Source: Bdellovibrio sp. (GTDB lineage Bacteria > Bdellovibrionota > Bdellovibrionia > Bdellovibrionales > Bdellovibrionaceae). From it: DNA of 32,820 nucleotides. Below are positions 1-8,600 of this stretch, in pieces. The stretch covers positions 27,960 to 60,779 of the forward strand of contig DYOP01000004.1 of assembly GCA_020720425.1 (NCBI GenBank). Reading direction: 5' to 3'. Position 1 is the first letter of the stretch. Each line of letters begins with the position of its first letter. Both the position numbers and the translations under genes were made by a program. Under the pieces are notes generated by a model, which had not been told where the DNA came from, did not search any database, and saw nothing but the letters and a program-made list of their open reading frames with translations.

Positions 1-520
1 CATAGTCTTCGGAGGCAAAAGTAAGAATGTAATGCTTTCTCGACTTAAACTGGACTTTGTGTGGTAAAAATTCAGAATACGAAATAATGCCATTTTTAAC
101 AAACGAGGCTTGCTCAGAATTGTTAGATGTTACTAATAAGGTGGCTTGTTGGTTTAAGCGAATATAAGAGTTTGAAATTGATAAAAGGGCTCCGCCAGCC
201 GACAGGCTAATCACATGGCCATGGTGGGCATGGGGGCCTTGAGTTAAGTAACATTTAAAATTAACCTCATATCGAGGATGTACCCTCATATAGGCACCCT
301 GGGTTTGGGGCGTTACCTTTTTAAAATTATCGATATAAAATAATCGAGTCCACACACCTAAATCAGAACTCCAAAGATAATCATGATCATGCAAAAGTTT
401 ATTTTGTTTTTTATTTATTATTTGATCGGGTGTAAAGGGCCCTTCAGGTTGATTATCATTTAAAATATACCATTGGTTTTGAACCTCTGATTGAATCCTG
501 TTTTCGGTTTCCATTTTCAT
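1..520 (-). CDS. GYF_2-PilZ two-domain protein (3' end outside window)
   Basis: The gene starts at ATG 520-518 behind AAGGAG and stays open for 173 codons to the left edge, so the C-terminus is missing. Residues 15-65 look like a GYF_2 domain (WYILNDNQPEGPF, then a WSSDLGVWTRL segment). Residues 77-130 look like a PilZ domain: R79-x3-R83 (RVHPR) followed by ISLSAGG at 104-110. PilZ domains bind cyclic di-GMP through the RxxxR and [D/N]xSxxG motifs. Here the first position of the second motif is Ser105 rather than Asp or Asn, so binding may be altered. No signal peptide or membrane segment is visible, so it is probably cytoplasmic. It lies 26 bases after the VWA lipoprotein stop and is probably co-transcribed with it. 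The domain calls are by eye; PilZ is firmer than GYF. Confidence 0.8.
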   Translation of the reverse strand, partial: MKMETENRIQSEVQNQWYILNDNQPEGPFTPDQIINKKQNKLLHDHDYLWSSDLGVWTRLFYIDNFKKVTPQTQGAYMRVHPRYEVNFKCYLTQGPHAHHGHVISLSAGGALLSISNSYIRLNQQATLLVTSNNSEQASFVKNGIISYSEFLPHKVQFKSRKHYILTFASEDY

Positions 521-546
521 AAAAAAAATCTCCTTGTTAATAATAA

Positions 547-1608
547 TTAGTTAGTAAAGGGGTCTTTGGGTTGATAAGAAATTTTAATTATCCCGCCCTC
601 TCCGATAAGACGAGCGCTGCTGCCATGAAGGGTTACTGTTAAAGCCGAGCTTTCAAAGGTAAACCCATCAACGGAGTCTTCATTTATAGCCTGCTTATCA
701 ATATACACTTTTAATGTGTCATCAGCAGGGGCTTTGGTTAATAAGTAAGAGGTAACAGGGGGTCTTTTTTCGATAATTGTATCAGCAATAAATTCGAGAG
801 AGTCACCAAAATCAGAACATAAAGAGCTATTTACTCCGCCAGTTAGGTTAACAAGCTCATGGTAACGTTTTGCAATTTTTCTTCCGGTATAAGAAGTGTT
901 TAAATCAGCGCGGCATGCCTCATCGAGTATTGAAATTGAGAACACGCTAAAATTATTTTCACCTGCGTAAGAATTTAAAAAATCCCGATAAAATTGGGGC
1001 GTAATAAGAGAAGGGTCTGCGTACTGACCATCTTTGCTGTAAGAGGCATTATGTGAAAAATCATCTTCATCGCTTACAATAATTATGGCTAAATAGGCAT
1101 CAGGGCGTCTAAAAATTTGATTTTCAGCGTTGTTTAAAACGCTTTCAATGCTCTGAAACGCTCTTTCGTCGCCGCTTCCATTGATTCCGACTTGAATTGT
1201 TTCAATAAACTGTTCTTCAATGTTTTGAGTCTGAGGAGTAAAAAAAGATTCATTATCGGGAGTTTTTATAAGCAGGCTTTTGTAGGCTAAGCTTTGGTTA
1301 AATCTTTCGCGATAGGCATCGGTTGTAGTAACTGCAATTCGATAGTCATATTTTTTTTGAGTAAAGTTAGTAATAAAACTTGAAAAATTATTTGCTAAAT
1401 TTGTTTGTGAAGTTTCCATAGATCCCGAATTATCAACAACCCACAAAACATCAATTTTTTGAGGGGCTTCGATCAGAAGAGGGGATACGGTAAAAAGCTC
1501 CTCACTGCTTGCTAAATTAAATGAGGGATCTGCTTTTTGACAACTTCCCACAGCCAGGCCTAGAGTTATCAACAGGCTAGATCGAAGAATTAAGTTTTGA
1601 GTAAGCAT
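547..1608 (-). CDS. VWA-domain lipoprotein
   Basis: Predicted 353-residue exported lipoprotein. The chosen ATG (1608-1606) has a strong AAGGAGGT upstream; an in-frame extension to 1635 would place the ribosome-binding site inside the gene. The N-terminus is a hydrophobic signal (LLITLGLAVGSC) with a lipobox ending at Cys23. A von Willebrand factor A fold begins near residue 50: IDVLWVVDNSGSM carries the MIDAS motif DxSGS (Asp59, Ser61, Ser63), and later acidic SDEDD and polar TTTDA segments fit the other metal-site loops. VWA proteins of this kind bind ligands or other proteins on the cell surface in a metal-dependent way; the partner is unknown. The C-terminal 80 residues are beta-rich and unassigned. 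It heads a probable two-gene operon with the GYF-PilZ gene. Confidence 0.85.
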   Translation of the reverse strand: MLTQNLILRSSLLITLGLAVGSCQKADPSFNLASSEELFTVSPLLIEAPQKIDVLWVVDNSGSMETSQTNLANNFSSFITNFTQKKYDYRIAVTTTDAYRERFNQSLAYKSLLIKTPDNESFFTPQTQNIEEQFIETIQVGINGSGDERAFQSIESVLNNAENQIFRRPDAYLAIIIVSDEDDFSHNASYSKDGQYADPSLITPQFYRDFLNSYAGENNFSVFSISILDEACRADLNTSYTGRKIAKRYHELVNLTGGVNSSLCSDFGDSLEFIADTIIEKRPPVTSYLLTKAPADDTLKVYIDKQAINEDSVDGFTFESSALTVTLHGSSARLIGEGGIIKISYQPKDPFTN

Positions 1609-2022
1609 AAAATAATACCTCCTTGTGTGACTCAATTAGTTTACGTGTAAAATCCAAAACCAGCGAAATTTGAATTAACCTATTTATTTTAATAGCTTTA
1701 TTTATTGTTCATGGGCCTCAAATCAAATCTATTTAGTCGAGAGAGAAAAATTGACCCTTTTCATTTTTTATTTAATTTTTTATATATAATCCGTAGATTG
1801 TTTTTTGAAATATCAAACTCAGAATCAAATTAATTTATTAATTTATGTCTCATTTTGCCAAAACTTTTAACACTTTCGTGCTGTGTGGGGAGGGTATAGG
1901 GGGTAGCCTTATAGAAATCCTAAAAAACCACTCAAGTCCTATTAATTAATTTTTATTTGGTTTTCATCTTGTTTTCATTTAATATGAGCTGGCATACATT
2001 AAACACAACGGAGGCACACAGT
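1609..2022. other. AT-rich divergent intergenic region
   Basis: 414 bases between the divergent VWA lipoprotein and HiPIP genes. It is very AT-rich and holds a good plus-strand promoter near its right end (listed separately) and the lipoprotein Shine-Dalgarno at its left end. A perfect TATAAT sits at 1785-1790 but has no good -35 at normal spacing. I see no convincing small gene, RNA or repeat. Confidence 0.6.
1957..1985 (+). promoter_or_regulatory. Sigma70-like promoter for the HiPIP gene
   Basis: TTGGTT (1957-1962), a 17-base spacer, then TAATAT (1980-1985). Both hexamers are close to consensus. The site lies 38 bases upstream of the HiPIP start codon on the same strand. Confidence 0.55.
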
Positions 2023-2412
2023 ATGAATCAAAACAGACGTGAATTTTTTAAAAAAGTTATTATTGGTGCGGGTTCAGTGGCAGCAGCAGCCGCTTTACCT
2101 GAAACTGTTATAGCTCAAGGCCGAAGAGGAAAAGAGGCCGCCGTAGCTGGGGGTAGTGATTTACCATTAGTAACACCTGGTCAAGGTATGGCTGCCAGTG
2201 TAAATTATCAGCATAAGGGTTCTGACATTAAAGATGCTAAATTAAAAACTGACAGACAGGGTGTTAAATTTACAGACCAAAAGTGTGCAAACTGCATGCT
2301 TTATACAAAACACGCAATGCAAGGGAGCGAAGAAGTGGGTAAATGCCAACTATTTGCTAATCAGCTCGTTAAATCTACTGGCTGGTGTACTTCTTGGGCT
2401 AAAAAAGCCTAA
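2023..2412 (+). CDS. High-potential iron-sulfur protein (HiPIP), Tat-exported
   Basis: 129-residue small electron carrier. The ATG at 2023 has GGAGG at 2010-2014; an in-frame start at 1957 falls inside the predicted promoter and would bury the signal peptide. The N-terminus is a twin-arginine signal (NRREFFKK, then a hydrophobic stretch to about residue 32), consistent with folding and cofactor insertion before export. The C-terminal domain has four cysteines (88, 91, 108, 122) and ends CQLFANQLVKSTGWCTSW, matching the HiPIP pattern in which a cysteine is followed by G-[YW]-C-x2-[FYW]. Four Cys ligate one [4Fe-4S] cluster. In known systems HiPIPs shuttle electrons in the periplasm between cytochrome complexes and reaction centres or oxidases; the partner here cannot be read from the neighbourhood. 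Its stop overlaps the stop of the convergent rodA by 4 bases. Confidence 0.93.
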   Translation: MNQNRREFFKKVIIGAGSVAAAAALPETVIAQGRRGKEAAVAGGSDLPLVTPGQGMAASVNYQHKGSDIKDAKLKTDRQGVKFTDQKCANCMLYTKHAMQGSEEVGKCQLFANQLVKSTGWCTSWAKKA

Positions 2413-3542
2413 AACATATATCGTCTAAAGGCGATTCCAGATAAAATTCCTAGGGCGCTCATTGTTGTTAAAAGCGATGAGCCGCCATAGCTAAATAGGG
2501 GAAGTGGCACCCCAACAATTGGTAACAGGCCAATAACCATGCTAATATTAATAAACACATGCCAAAATAAATAAGCCAGTACGCCAACAGCCAAGAGAGC
2601 CGAACTTTTATCGGTGGCCGTAGCAGCAATTCTAAGCCCTAATGTGAAAATAATAAAAAATACACTGATTACACCGAGGCTGCCCACAAAGCCATGTTCT
2701 TCACTTAATACGCTAAAAATAAAATCGGTATGTCTTTCAGGTAAAAACTCAAACTTAGCTTGGGTCCCATTTTGAAATCCTTTACCTAAGATTTGCCCTG
2801 AGCCAATCGCAATTTTCGATTGAATCGAATTATAACCCGATCCTTTTGGGTCTTTTCCGGGCGAAATAAAAGTATAAACTCTTTGTTTTTGATAATCATG
2901 TAGCACAAACTGCCAAGCCATAGGGATTGCCACAAGGGCAAGGGTAATTGTGGCGATAAGTAATGAGGTTCTAATCCCAACAAATAATAAAAGGGTGCCG
3001 CTAATTAAAAGTAAAAGCATAGCCGTACCTAAGTCGGGCTGTTCAACAACTAAAATAAAGGGCAGTCCAATAATAATTAAAGGCCAAAGTAAAGACTTAA
3101 AACTGAGTCCACGAGGGTCAATCGGGAGATGCGATAAAACTCGAGCTAAAATAAAAATTAAAGCTAGCTTCATTGTTTCTGAGGGTTGGTAACTAAAAAA
3201 GCCAAGGTTAATCCACCGTTGAGCACCCAGTGCGACCTTGCCGAAAAAGGTAACATATAAAATAGCTACTAAGTTAAGGCCATAAAGCACATAGGCAAAG
3301 CGAGTTGGCCAGCGAGGCCCTGTAAATGTAAAAGTAAAAAATAAAATCCAACCTACAAGATAAAAAGATGATTGTTTTATAAATAAATCAGCGACTTCCT
3401 CTGAAGAGGCTCCGTGGGTTGCACTATAAAGATTAATAAGCGATATGATGGTTAAAGCAATCAGTGTATAAATCAGAGGCCACTCTAATTTTTTAAAAAG
3501 GTGACGTCGCTCGCTTGAGTCAAGATTAGTTACTAGGGGCAT
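2409..3542 (-). CDS. rodA: Rod-shape SEDS peptidoglycan glycosyltransferase RodA
   Basis: 377-residue polytopic membrane protein of the SEDS family. It polymerises glycan strands from lipid II during lateral wall growth, paired with PBP2. Diagnostic segments are ALGAQRWINLGFFSYQPSE and the C-terminal GVPLPLFSYGGSS, with about ten hydrophobic segments; the length is typical. It starts at ATG 3542 with AAAGGA just upstream, 14 bases after the mrdA stop, and is the last gene of mreC-mreD-mrdA-rodA. Family and partner are secure; activity is inferred from family knowledge. Confidence 0.97.
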   Translation of the reverse strand: MPLVTNLDSSERRHLFKKLEWPLIYTLIALTIISLINLYSATHGASSEEVADLFIKQSSFYLVGWILFFTFTFTGPRWPTRFAYVLYGLNLVAILYVTFFGKVALGAQRWINLGFFSYQPSETMKLALIFILARVLSHLPIDPRGLSFKSLLWPLIIIGLPFILVVEQPDLGTAMLLLLISGTLLLFVGIRTSLLIATITLALVAIPMAWQFVLHDYQKQRVYTFISPGKDPKGSGYNSIQSKIAIGSGQILGKGFQNGTQAKFEFLPERHTDFIFSVLSEEHGFVGSLGVISVFFIIFTLGLRIAATATDKSSALLAVGVLAYLFWHVFINISMVIGLLPIVGVPLPLFSYGGSSLLTTMSALGILSGIAFRRYMF

Positions 3543-3556
3543 AGGAGTCCTTTTTA

Positions 3557-5545
3557 TTACTCACCTTCGGAGGGAGGGGTTGGTGCATATAGGGGTTGAG
3601 GTATTTTTACATTCATTTCGGGATGATATTTTTCAAAATATTTTTTCATGATAGCCCTGACAATGGGGCCAGCCCCACTTGATCCATGGCAAGAGTGCTC
3701 AGCGATAACGGCAACCGCAATTTCGGGCTTATCAGCAGGAGCATAGCCAATAAACCATCCATGGTGGCGTAAATGAAGAGGTCGATTTTCGCATTTTAAA
3801 AAAAGCTCTGAGGCCGAAAAGCCTCTGACTTGAGCGGTCCCTGTTTTTCCGGCAATCTCAACCCCATCAAGTCTAACTGTGTTTCGGGCCGTGCCCCGTG
3901 TCCCATTTACAACCCGCCTGAGTCCTTCTTTTACGGCTGCATAATTGTGAGGATCTATAAGAGGAGGTTCTCCATTGACGGGTTCTGAAAGATGACGAAC
4001 CACTTGCGGCGGATACTCGGTTACCACTTGGCCCTCTTGATTTAATATTTTTTTAATTAGAAAAGGTTTAACCACTCGTCCCTCGCTTCCAATAGCTAAA
4101 TAAGCAACGGCCATTTGTAAGGGGGTCGTTTCGATAAAGCCCTGGCCAATAGCTACACTTAAGTTTTCTCCGGGGTGCCAATCTTCGTTTCGATTTTTCT
4201 TTTTCCATGCCGATGAGGGCATAAGCCCGGGGGCCTCGCGAGATAGCTCAATCCCTGTTTTTGAGCCAATTCCCATGGCTGAAATATATTTGTGCATTTT
4301 ATCAACACCTAACGAAATGCCTAGTTTATAAAAAAAGACATTTGATGATCTTTCAAGGGCTTCTAAAATAGTAATGTTACCAAAGCCCGATTTTAAATGA
4401 TCATGAAAAAAGCGGTTACCAAAAGGCAGAGCTCCGGGGCAATAAACAACCGATTGGGGTGAAATCACTTTTTCTTGAAGGGCCGAAAGGGCAACTAAGG
4501 GTTTAAAGGTTGAGCCCGGAGAAAAATAATCTTGAATGAGTTTATTTCTAAGGGGCCGATGGGGATCGTTAATAAGGTTTTTCCAGGTATCAGAGGGGAC
4601 CCCACCTAAAAAATCATTGGGGTTAAAGCTGGGGGTTGAGACAAGGGCTAAGGTTTCGCCATTGGCACCTAATACGACTGCGCCACCAATTCTTTGATTT
4701 TCGGTAAATGCGTCCCATGCTGCTTTTTGAAGATCAAGATCTATGGTTAAAACAACGCTTTTTCCGGGAGTTCCTTTTTGAGCTTTAATATAGCTACCAA
4801 AAATTTGTTGGGACTCTTTTGAAGAAAGGCTTGATTCAGATGCGATTTCTCGTCCAAAGGCATCGACTTGGCTTAGTCTAACCCCATTTTCACCGTGAAG
4901 CTGTTCCTCGATTAGCTCTTCTAGGCCAAATTTACCAACGGTATCGCCTTGTTCAAAATTAATGGAAGGGTAAAGTTTTTTATAAAGTGGTAGCTGCCTT
5001 TCTGAAATCTCGCCCACATATCCAAAAATTTGGGCGCCATTTTGATTGAGTAAATAATTTCGGGTCACAGTTTCTCTGATGTCAAGGCCCGCAATTGTAA
5101 GCCTTGCACGCTTGAGACGAAAAACTTCTTCGAGCGACAGATTGTCTTTCAGCTTAACGGGTTTAAAGCGACCTATTTGCTTTCTGATTTTTTTTACTTT
5201 TAAATTTAATTTATCAGGAGTTGTTCCAATCAAAGGGGCAATTGTATTAATGGTTTGATCCCAGTCAGTTATAAATTGAGATTGCAAATAGGCTTCATAT
5301 CCCAGGCGATTTTCAACGATAGCTCGCCCTTCTTTATCGAGCATAAGGCCCCTTGGGGCTTGAATTTTGATTTGCTTTAAATGGTTTCGCTCAGAGAACT
5401 CGCGCAGGATTGGACCTTGGTAAATTTGTAAAAACCAGATTCGTAAAAGTAAGGTTAGAAAGGTAACAAATAATCCGCCATAAAAAATGCGAAATCGTGG
5501 TAGCAGTGTTTTAACTTCTTCGGGATTATTTAAGATTTCATTCAT
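3557..5545 (-). CDS. mrdA: Penicillin-binding protein 2 (peptidoglycan D,D-transpeptidase)
   Basis: 662-residue class B PBP that cross-links new peptidoglycan in the elongasome. An N-terminal membrane anchor lies at about residues 20-42 (GGLFVTFLTLLLRIWFLQ). The pedestal/dimerisation domain follows from about 60 to 240, with the RGLMLD motif. The transpeptidase domain has all three active-site motifs: Ser345-x-x-Lys348 (SPGSTFKP), Ser400-Ser-Asn402 and Lys567-Thr-Gly569. Length is close to other PBP2s. The start ATG overlaps the mreD stop by 8 bases, indicating translational coupling, and rodA follows 14 bases downstream, the usual PBP2-SEDS pairing. Confidence 0.97.
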   Translation of the reverse strand: MNEILNNPEEVKTLLPRFRIFYGGLFVTFLTLLLRIWFLQIYQGPILREFSERNHLKQIKIQAPRGLMLDKEGRAIVENRLGYEAYLQSQFITDWDQTINTIAPLIGTTPDKLNLKVKKIRKQIGRFKPVKLKDNLSLEEVFRLKRARLTIAGLDIRETVTRNYLLNQNGAQIFGYVGEISERQLPLYKKLYPSINFEQGDTVGKFGLEELIEEQLHGENGVRLSQVDAFGREIASESSLSSKESQQIFGSYIKAQKGTPGKSVVLTIDLDLQKAAWDAFTENQRIGGAVVLGANGETLALVSTPSFNPNDFLGGVPSDTWKNLINDPHRPLRNKLIQDYFSPGSTFKPLVALSALQEKVISPQSVVYCPGALPFGNRFFHDHLKSGFGNITILEALERSSNVFFYKLGISLGVDKMHKYISAMGIGSKTGIELSREAPGLMPSSAWKKKNRNEDWHPGENLSVAIGQGFIETTPLQMAVAYLAIGSEGRVVKPFLIKKILNQEGQVVTEYPPQVVRHLSEPVNGEPPLIDPHNYAAVKEGLRRVVNGTRGTARNTVRLDGVEIAGKTGTAQVRGFSASELFLKCENRPLHLRHHGWFIGYAPADKPEIAVAVIAEHSCHGSSGAGPIVRAIMKKYFEKYHPEMNVKIPQPLYAPTPPSEGE

Positions 5546-6062
5546 AGATTATTTCCCCCCAGGTCGGAAAGGGAAAGCGAGCCGTGATAAACTCTAAAAC
5601 TCTTCGCAACACAGGATAAGTGGCTACCGAAAGTACAACGGTAAGAGCAAGGTCTGATAGCGATAATTGAAAGGGTTGCTGATACCAGTAAGAATAAAAA
5701 ATTTCTTGAGATATATAAAAAACCAAATGAAAGGCGGCTAAAATAAAAATTAAACTTTTTTTGCGAACTAAAAAAGTATTTGAGCGAATTAGAGTTAAGG
5801 CGGTATAAACAAGAGCTCCTAAAAATAGCCAGTAACCATAGCCTAAAGCAGAAAAGGGGGCGACCCATATCCATACAAAAAAATGGGGTCCGCGGTAGGG
5901 CTTATGTAATAAAAAACTAATGGCTATAACGCTATTAAGGGCGAGTTGCGGGGCAGAGAGCTGGCCAAATAAAAAAGGCCAAACCGTGGCTTCGATAGTT
6001 AAAAGAAAAATGGAACAAAGGCTCCAAAAAAAATAAAAAAGAACCCACTTATAAAGCGCCAT
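5538..6062 (-). CDS. mreD: Rod shape-determining membrane protein MreD
   Basis: 174-residue, very hydrophobic protein with about five or six predicted membrane segments, typical in size for MreD. Sequence conservation in this family is weak, so the call rests mainly on position: it lies between mreC and mrdA, overlapping mreC by 14 bases and mrdA by 8. MreD links MreC and the wall synthases in the inner-membrane elongasome. A shorter overlapping ORF in another frame is a shadow. Confidence 0.88.
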   Translation of the reverse strand: MALYKWVLFYFFWSLCSIFLLTIEATVWPFLFGQLSAPQLALNSVIAISFLLHKPYRGPHFFVWIWVAPFSALGYGYWLFLGALVYTALTLIRSNTFLVRKKSLIFILAAFHLVFYISQEIFYSYWYQQPFQLSLSDLALTVVLSVATYPVLRRVLEFITARFPFPTWGEIIYE

Positions 6063-6921
6063 TAGGCTCCTCGCCTGTTTGTGACCAAAAAGAGTGGTCT
6101 TGGTCTGAGTTAGATAGAGAAATAAAAACTTCTTCTAGCTGATTAGGCTCAAATTTAAGTTCAATAATAACTTTGGGGAGCCCCGTTTCGGTATCGGTTT
6201 CAATTGATTTTACAGAGCCAATTTTTATCCCCTTAGGAAATACATTATCAAGGCCGCTTGAGACTAAATTATCATTGGGCAAAAGGTCTGTTACCTGAAT
6301 AAATGATTTAAAAATAGCTTGATTATTTCCGATGCCCTCAATGATACCCTTGGCGCGAGTTCTTTCGACGAGAGCATCTATAACCGAAAATCGATCTGAT
6401 AAAATTAAAACTTGGGCGTGATCATTAAGCGTTCTTATGATCGAGCCAACAATTGTCGTATTAGACAATACTGCTTGCCCAAGCTTTACGCCTTGCTTAG
6501 ATCCTTTGTTAATCCAAAACGATGTATGTGTCGGGCCACCCGCGTTTAATGAAATAATCTGAGCAGCTAAAAGGCTTAAAGGGCTTTGGCTTTGAAGGGA
6601 TAATAATTTTTTAAGTCGATTGTTTTCAAGATAAAGATCATTCATTTGGGATTGCATGAGTTTAAGCTCTGCGTTTTCTTTGGCCAAAATAATATTTTTA
6701 TTTTTTGTATCAATAAGATCAAAATAAAAAGTAAAAAATTTGGATGTGCTAGAAAATAAAAAATAAATTGCGTTTTGAGAGTTGGCTACCAAGTAACTGA
6801 TGGGTTTATCAAACCATTGATCATAAGGGGGTCGCTCTTGAGTTTTAATGGCAGCAAGAGGGAGAGTTACCCAGAGTAAAATTTGTATGATTTTTTTAAA
6901 ATTAATATTCAGCCAGTTCAA
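6049..6921 (-). CDS. mreC: Rod shape-determining protein MreC
   Basis: 290-residue bitopic periplasmic scaffold of the elongasome. An N-terminal membrane helix (about residues 10-26) is followed by a coiled coil at about 75-110 (NIILAKENAELKLMQSQM onward) and the beta-rich MreC core, with conserved-looking segments such as ISLNAGGPTHTSFWINKGS and NDNLVSSGLDNVFPKGI. The start is TTG (6921-6919) with GAGGGGG just upstream. It is the first gene of the operon, behind a candidate promoter. mreB is not adjacent; the upstream neighbour is the divergent ppiD-like gene. Confidence 0.94.
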   Translation of the reverse strand: MNWLNINFKKIIQILLWVTLPLAAIKTQERPPYDQWFDKPISYLVANSQNAIYFLFSSTSKFFTFYFDLIDTKNKNIILAKENAELKLMQSQMNDLYLENNRLKKLLSLQSQSPLSLLAAQIISLNAGGPTHTSFWINKGSKQGVKLGQAVLSNTTIVGSIIRTLNDHAQVLILSDRFSVIDALVERTRAKGIIEGIGNNQAIFKSFIQVTDLLPNDNLVSSGLDNVFPKGIKIGSVKSIETDTETGLPKVIIELKFEPNQLEEVFISLSNSDQDHSFWSQTGEEPNGAL

Positions 6922-6946
6922 AAAGCCCCCTCTTTGATAAACTCAT

Positions 6947-6976
6947 ATTTTAAACGCTGACTTTAAAAAAATTCAA
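6947..6976 (-). promoter_or_regulatory. Candidate promoter of the mreC-rodA operon
   Basis: On the minus strand TTGAAT (6976-6971), an 18-base spacer, then TAAAAT (6952-6947), 25 bases before the mreC TTG. Both hexamers resemble sigma70 consensus; there is no other evidence for use. Confidence 0.45.
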
Positions 6977-7059
6977 AACATTTTTTCTTGCTTAATAAAG
7001 GGACTCGGGTTGAGATAGATAGGCCAACTTTTAAAGCGGTTATGAAAAGGGGTTAAGAA

Positions 7060-8586
7060 GTGAAAAAAACATTATTTGAAGAATTAAAAAAAGATCTAAG
7101 CCTAAGGCAGCTTTCGTTTAAGCAAGTCGCAGCTTTTATTATACTAGTCATGATTGTTATGGTTTTTGTATTTTTTGGGTATTCCTCAAAAAACAGTATA
7201 GGTATGGGTTCTGCGGCTGAAGTTAATGGAGTTATTTTGTCTCAGGCTGATTACCAAAGAGAGTACGCTCGCTTAGAGCAAATGTATTCGTCTGTTTTTA
7301 AATCGCTCGGCAACTCGATGGGCCAACAGGGATTTTTAAAATCTCAGGCTATGGAGAGTTTAATCAGCCAAGAACTTAATTTTCAGGCCTCGGTAGATTT
7401 AGGGGTCAGAGTCAGTGATGCCGAGATTTTAGAATCAATCACGCAAGAAGTGGATGCATTTAAAGACGCAGGGCGCTTTCAAAGAGAGCGTTATGAAGCT
7501 GTTTTAAAAGCCAATCATTGGAGTCCTGCGGAGTTTGAAAAGCAAGTCAGAAAAGAAAAATCAGTTCAGCATATGCGAAGACTGTTTGAGTACGGCATGG
7601 GCCCAAGTCAACTGCAGCTAGCTCAAGAGCAGTTGATGGCTTCGGTTCAAAAAAATATTGGTTACCTAAGCTGGAATACAGATGAGTATGCTCAAATGCG
7701 AAATTTGGCTGATTCGGTTGTAAATGCAGAACTACAAAAACCCGAATTTAAGACCCGCGTTGAGGCCGAATTTGATGCTCGAAAAGCAAGCTTAATGCAG
7801 CCAGAAAAAGTAAAAGCCCGTCATATTTTAATTAAAATTAACCCCGAAGACCCAGGCTCAGAAAAAAATGCTAAAATAAAGATCGAGGATGTAAAAAAGC
7901 AACTGGGTGAAAAGCAAGATTTTGTAAAACTAGCAAAAAAATACTCCGAAGATATGGGGACTAAAGATAAAGGCGGGGATTTAGGTTATTTTTCTAAAGG
8001 GCAAATGGTACCTGAGTTTGAAAAATCAGCATTTGAACTTAATAAAGGTGAGATGAGTGAAATTATTAAAACTCAGTATGGCTACCATATTCTTCAGGTA
8101 ACCGATAAGCAGGGGGCCATTAGCCCTAACTTTTCGGAATGGGAAAAGAAAATTGCCAAAGATCTCGTGGTTAAAGACGAATACGAAAAAAACATTAAAG
8201 AACTCGAAGATCTGCTCGTTGCCAAACAGGGCGATCAGGCCGAGGCTCTTTTATCAAAATGGGGCTTTAACAAATGGACAGAGACAGGTTTGTTTTCTCT
8301 AGCTGACAAACAGGCGGGCCAAATTAAAAGTGAGTATATAAAACAAGCGGCCTGGGGACTGACGGTTAATCAAAAATGGCCTCAAAAACTATATCGCGAA
8401 GAAAACCGAATTTATGTTTTAAAATTCTTAGAAGAAAAACAAATAACCCCTGCCGTTACTCAGTCAGAACTCAAAGCTCAATTGACCCAAACTCAAGCGG
8501 GGGCTGTGAGTTCGGTTTTTGTTAAAGAGCTTCAAAACGATTCGGAGATTCAAAAAAATAGCGCTTTATTGGGAAGCCCACTTTAA
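7060..8586 (+). CDS. Membrane-anchored periplasmic peptidyl-prolyl isomerase (PpiD/SurA-like)
   Basis: 508-residue chaperone/isomerase. The GTG start at 7060 has AAAAGGGG upstream. One N-terminal membrane helix (about residues 23-41) anchors it in the inner membrane, giving PpiD topology rather than the soluble SurA form. A SurA-N-like helical chaperone region follows (about 55-235). A parvulin domain lies at about 248-350 (KARHILIKI, SEDMGTKDKGGDLGYFSKGQ, MVPEF, GYHILQV), then a C-terminal helical part. Proteins of this type help outer-membrane and secreted proteins fold as they leave the Sec translocon. It begins a probable operon, 14 bases before the next gene, and is divergent from mreC. 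Confidence 0.88.
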   Translation: MKKTLFEELKKDLSLRQLSFKQVAAFIILVMIVMVFVFFGYSSKNSIGMGSAAEVNGVILSQADYQREYARLEQMYSSVFKSLGNSMGQQGFLKSQAMESLISQELNFQASVDLGVRVSDAEILESITQEVDAFKDAGRFQRERYEAVLKANHWSPAEFEKQVRKEKSVQHMRRLFEYGMGPSQLQLAQEQLMASVQKNIGYLSWNTDEYAQMRNLADSVVNAELQKPEFKTRVEAEFDARKASLMQPEKVKARHILIKINPEDPGSEKNAKIKIEDVKKQLGEKQDFVKLAKKYSEDMGTKDKGGDLGYFSKGQMVPEFEKSAFELNKGEMSEIIKTQYGYHILQVTDKQGAISPNFSEWEKKIAKDLVVKDEYEKNIKELEDLLVAKQGDQAEALLSKWGFNKWTETGLFSLADKQAGQIKSEYIKQAAWGLTVNQKWPQKLYREENRIYVLKFLEEKQITPAVTQSELKAQLTQTQAGAVSSVFVKELQNDSEIQKNSALLGSPL

Positions 8587-8600
8587 AAAGGTATTTAGTC

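Noticed and set aside
1751-1790. TTGACC followed by a perfect TATAAT on the plus strand
   Set aside because: Spacing of 28 bases is far too long for a sigma70 promoter, and a better one lies nearer the HiPIP gene.
1957-2022. Longer HiPIP start at 1957
   Set aside because: That start sits on the predicted promoter; ATG 2023 has GGAGG and puts the Tat motif at the N-terminus.
5542-5874. 110-codon ORF inside mreD
   Set aside because: Shadow of mreD in another frame; composition is unlike a real protein.
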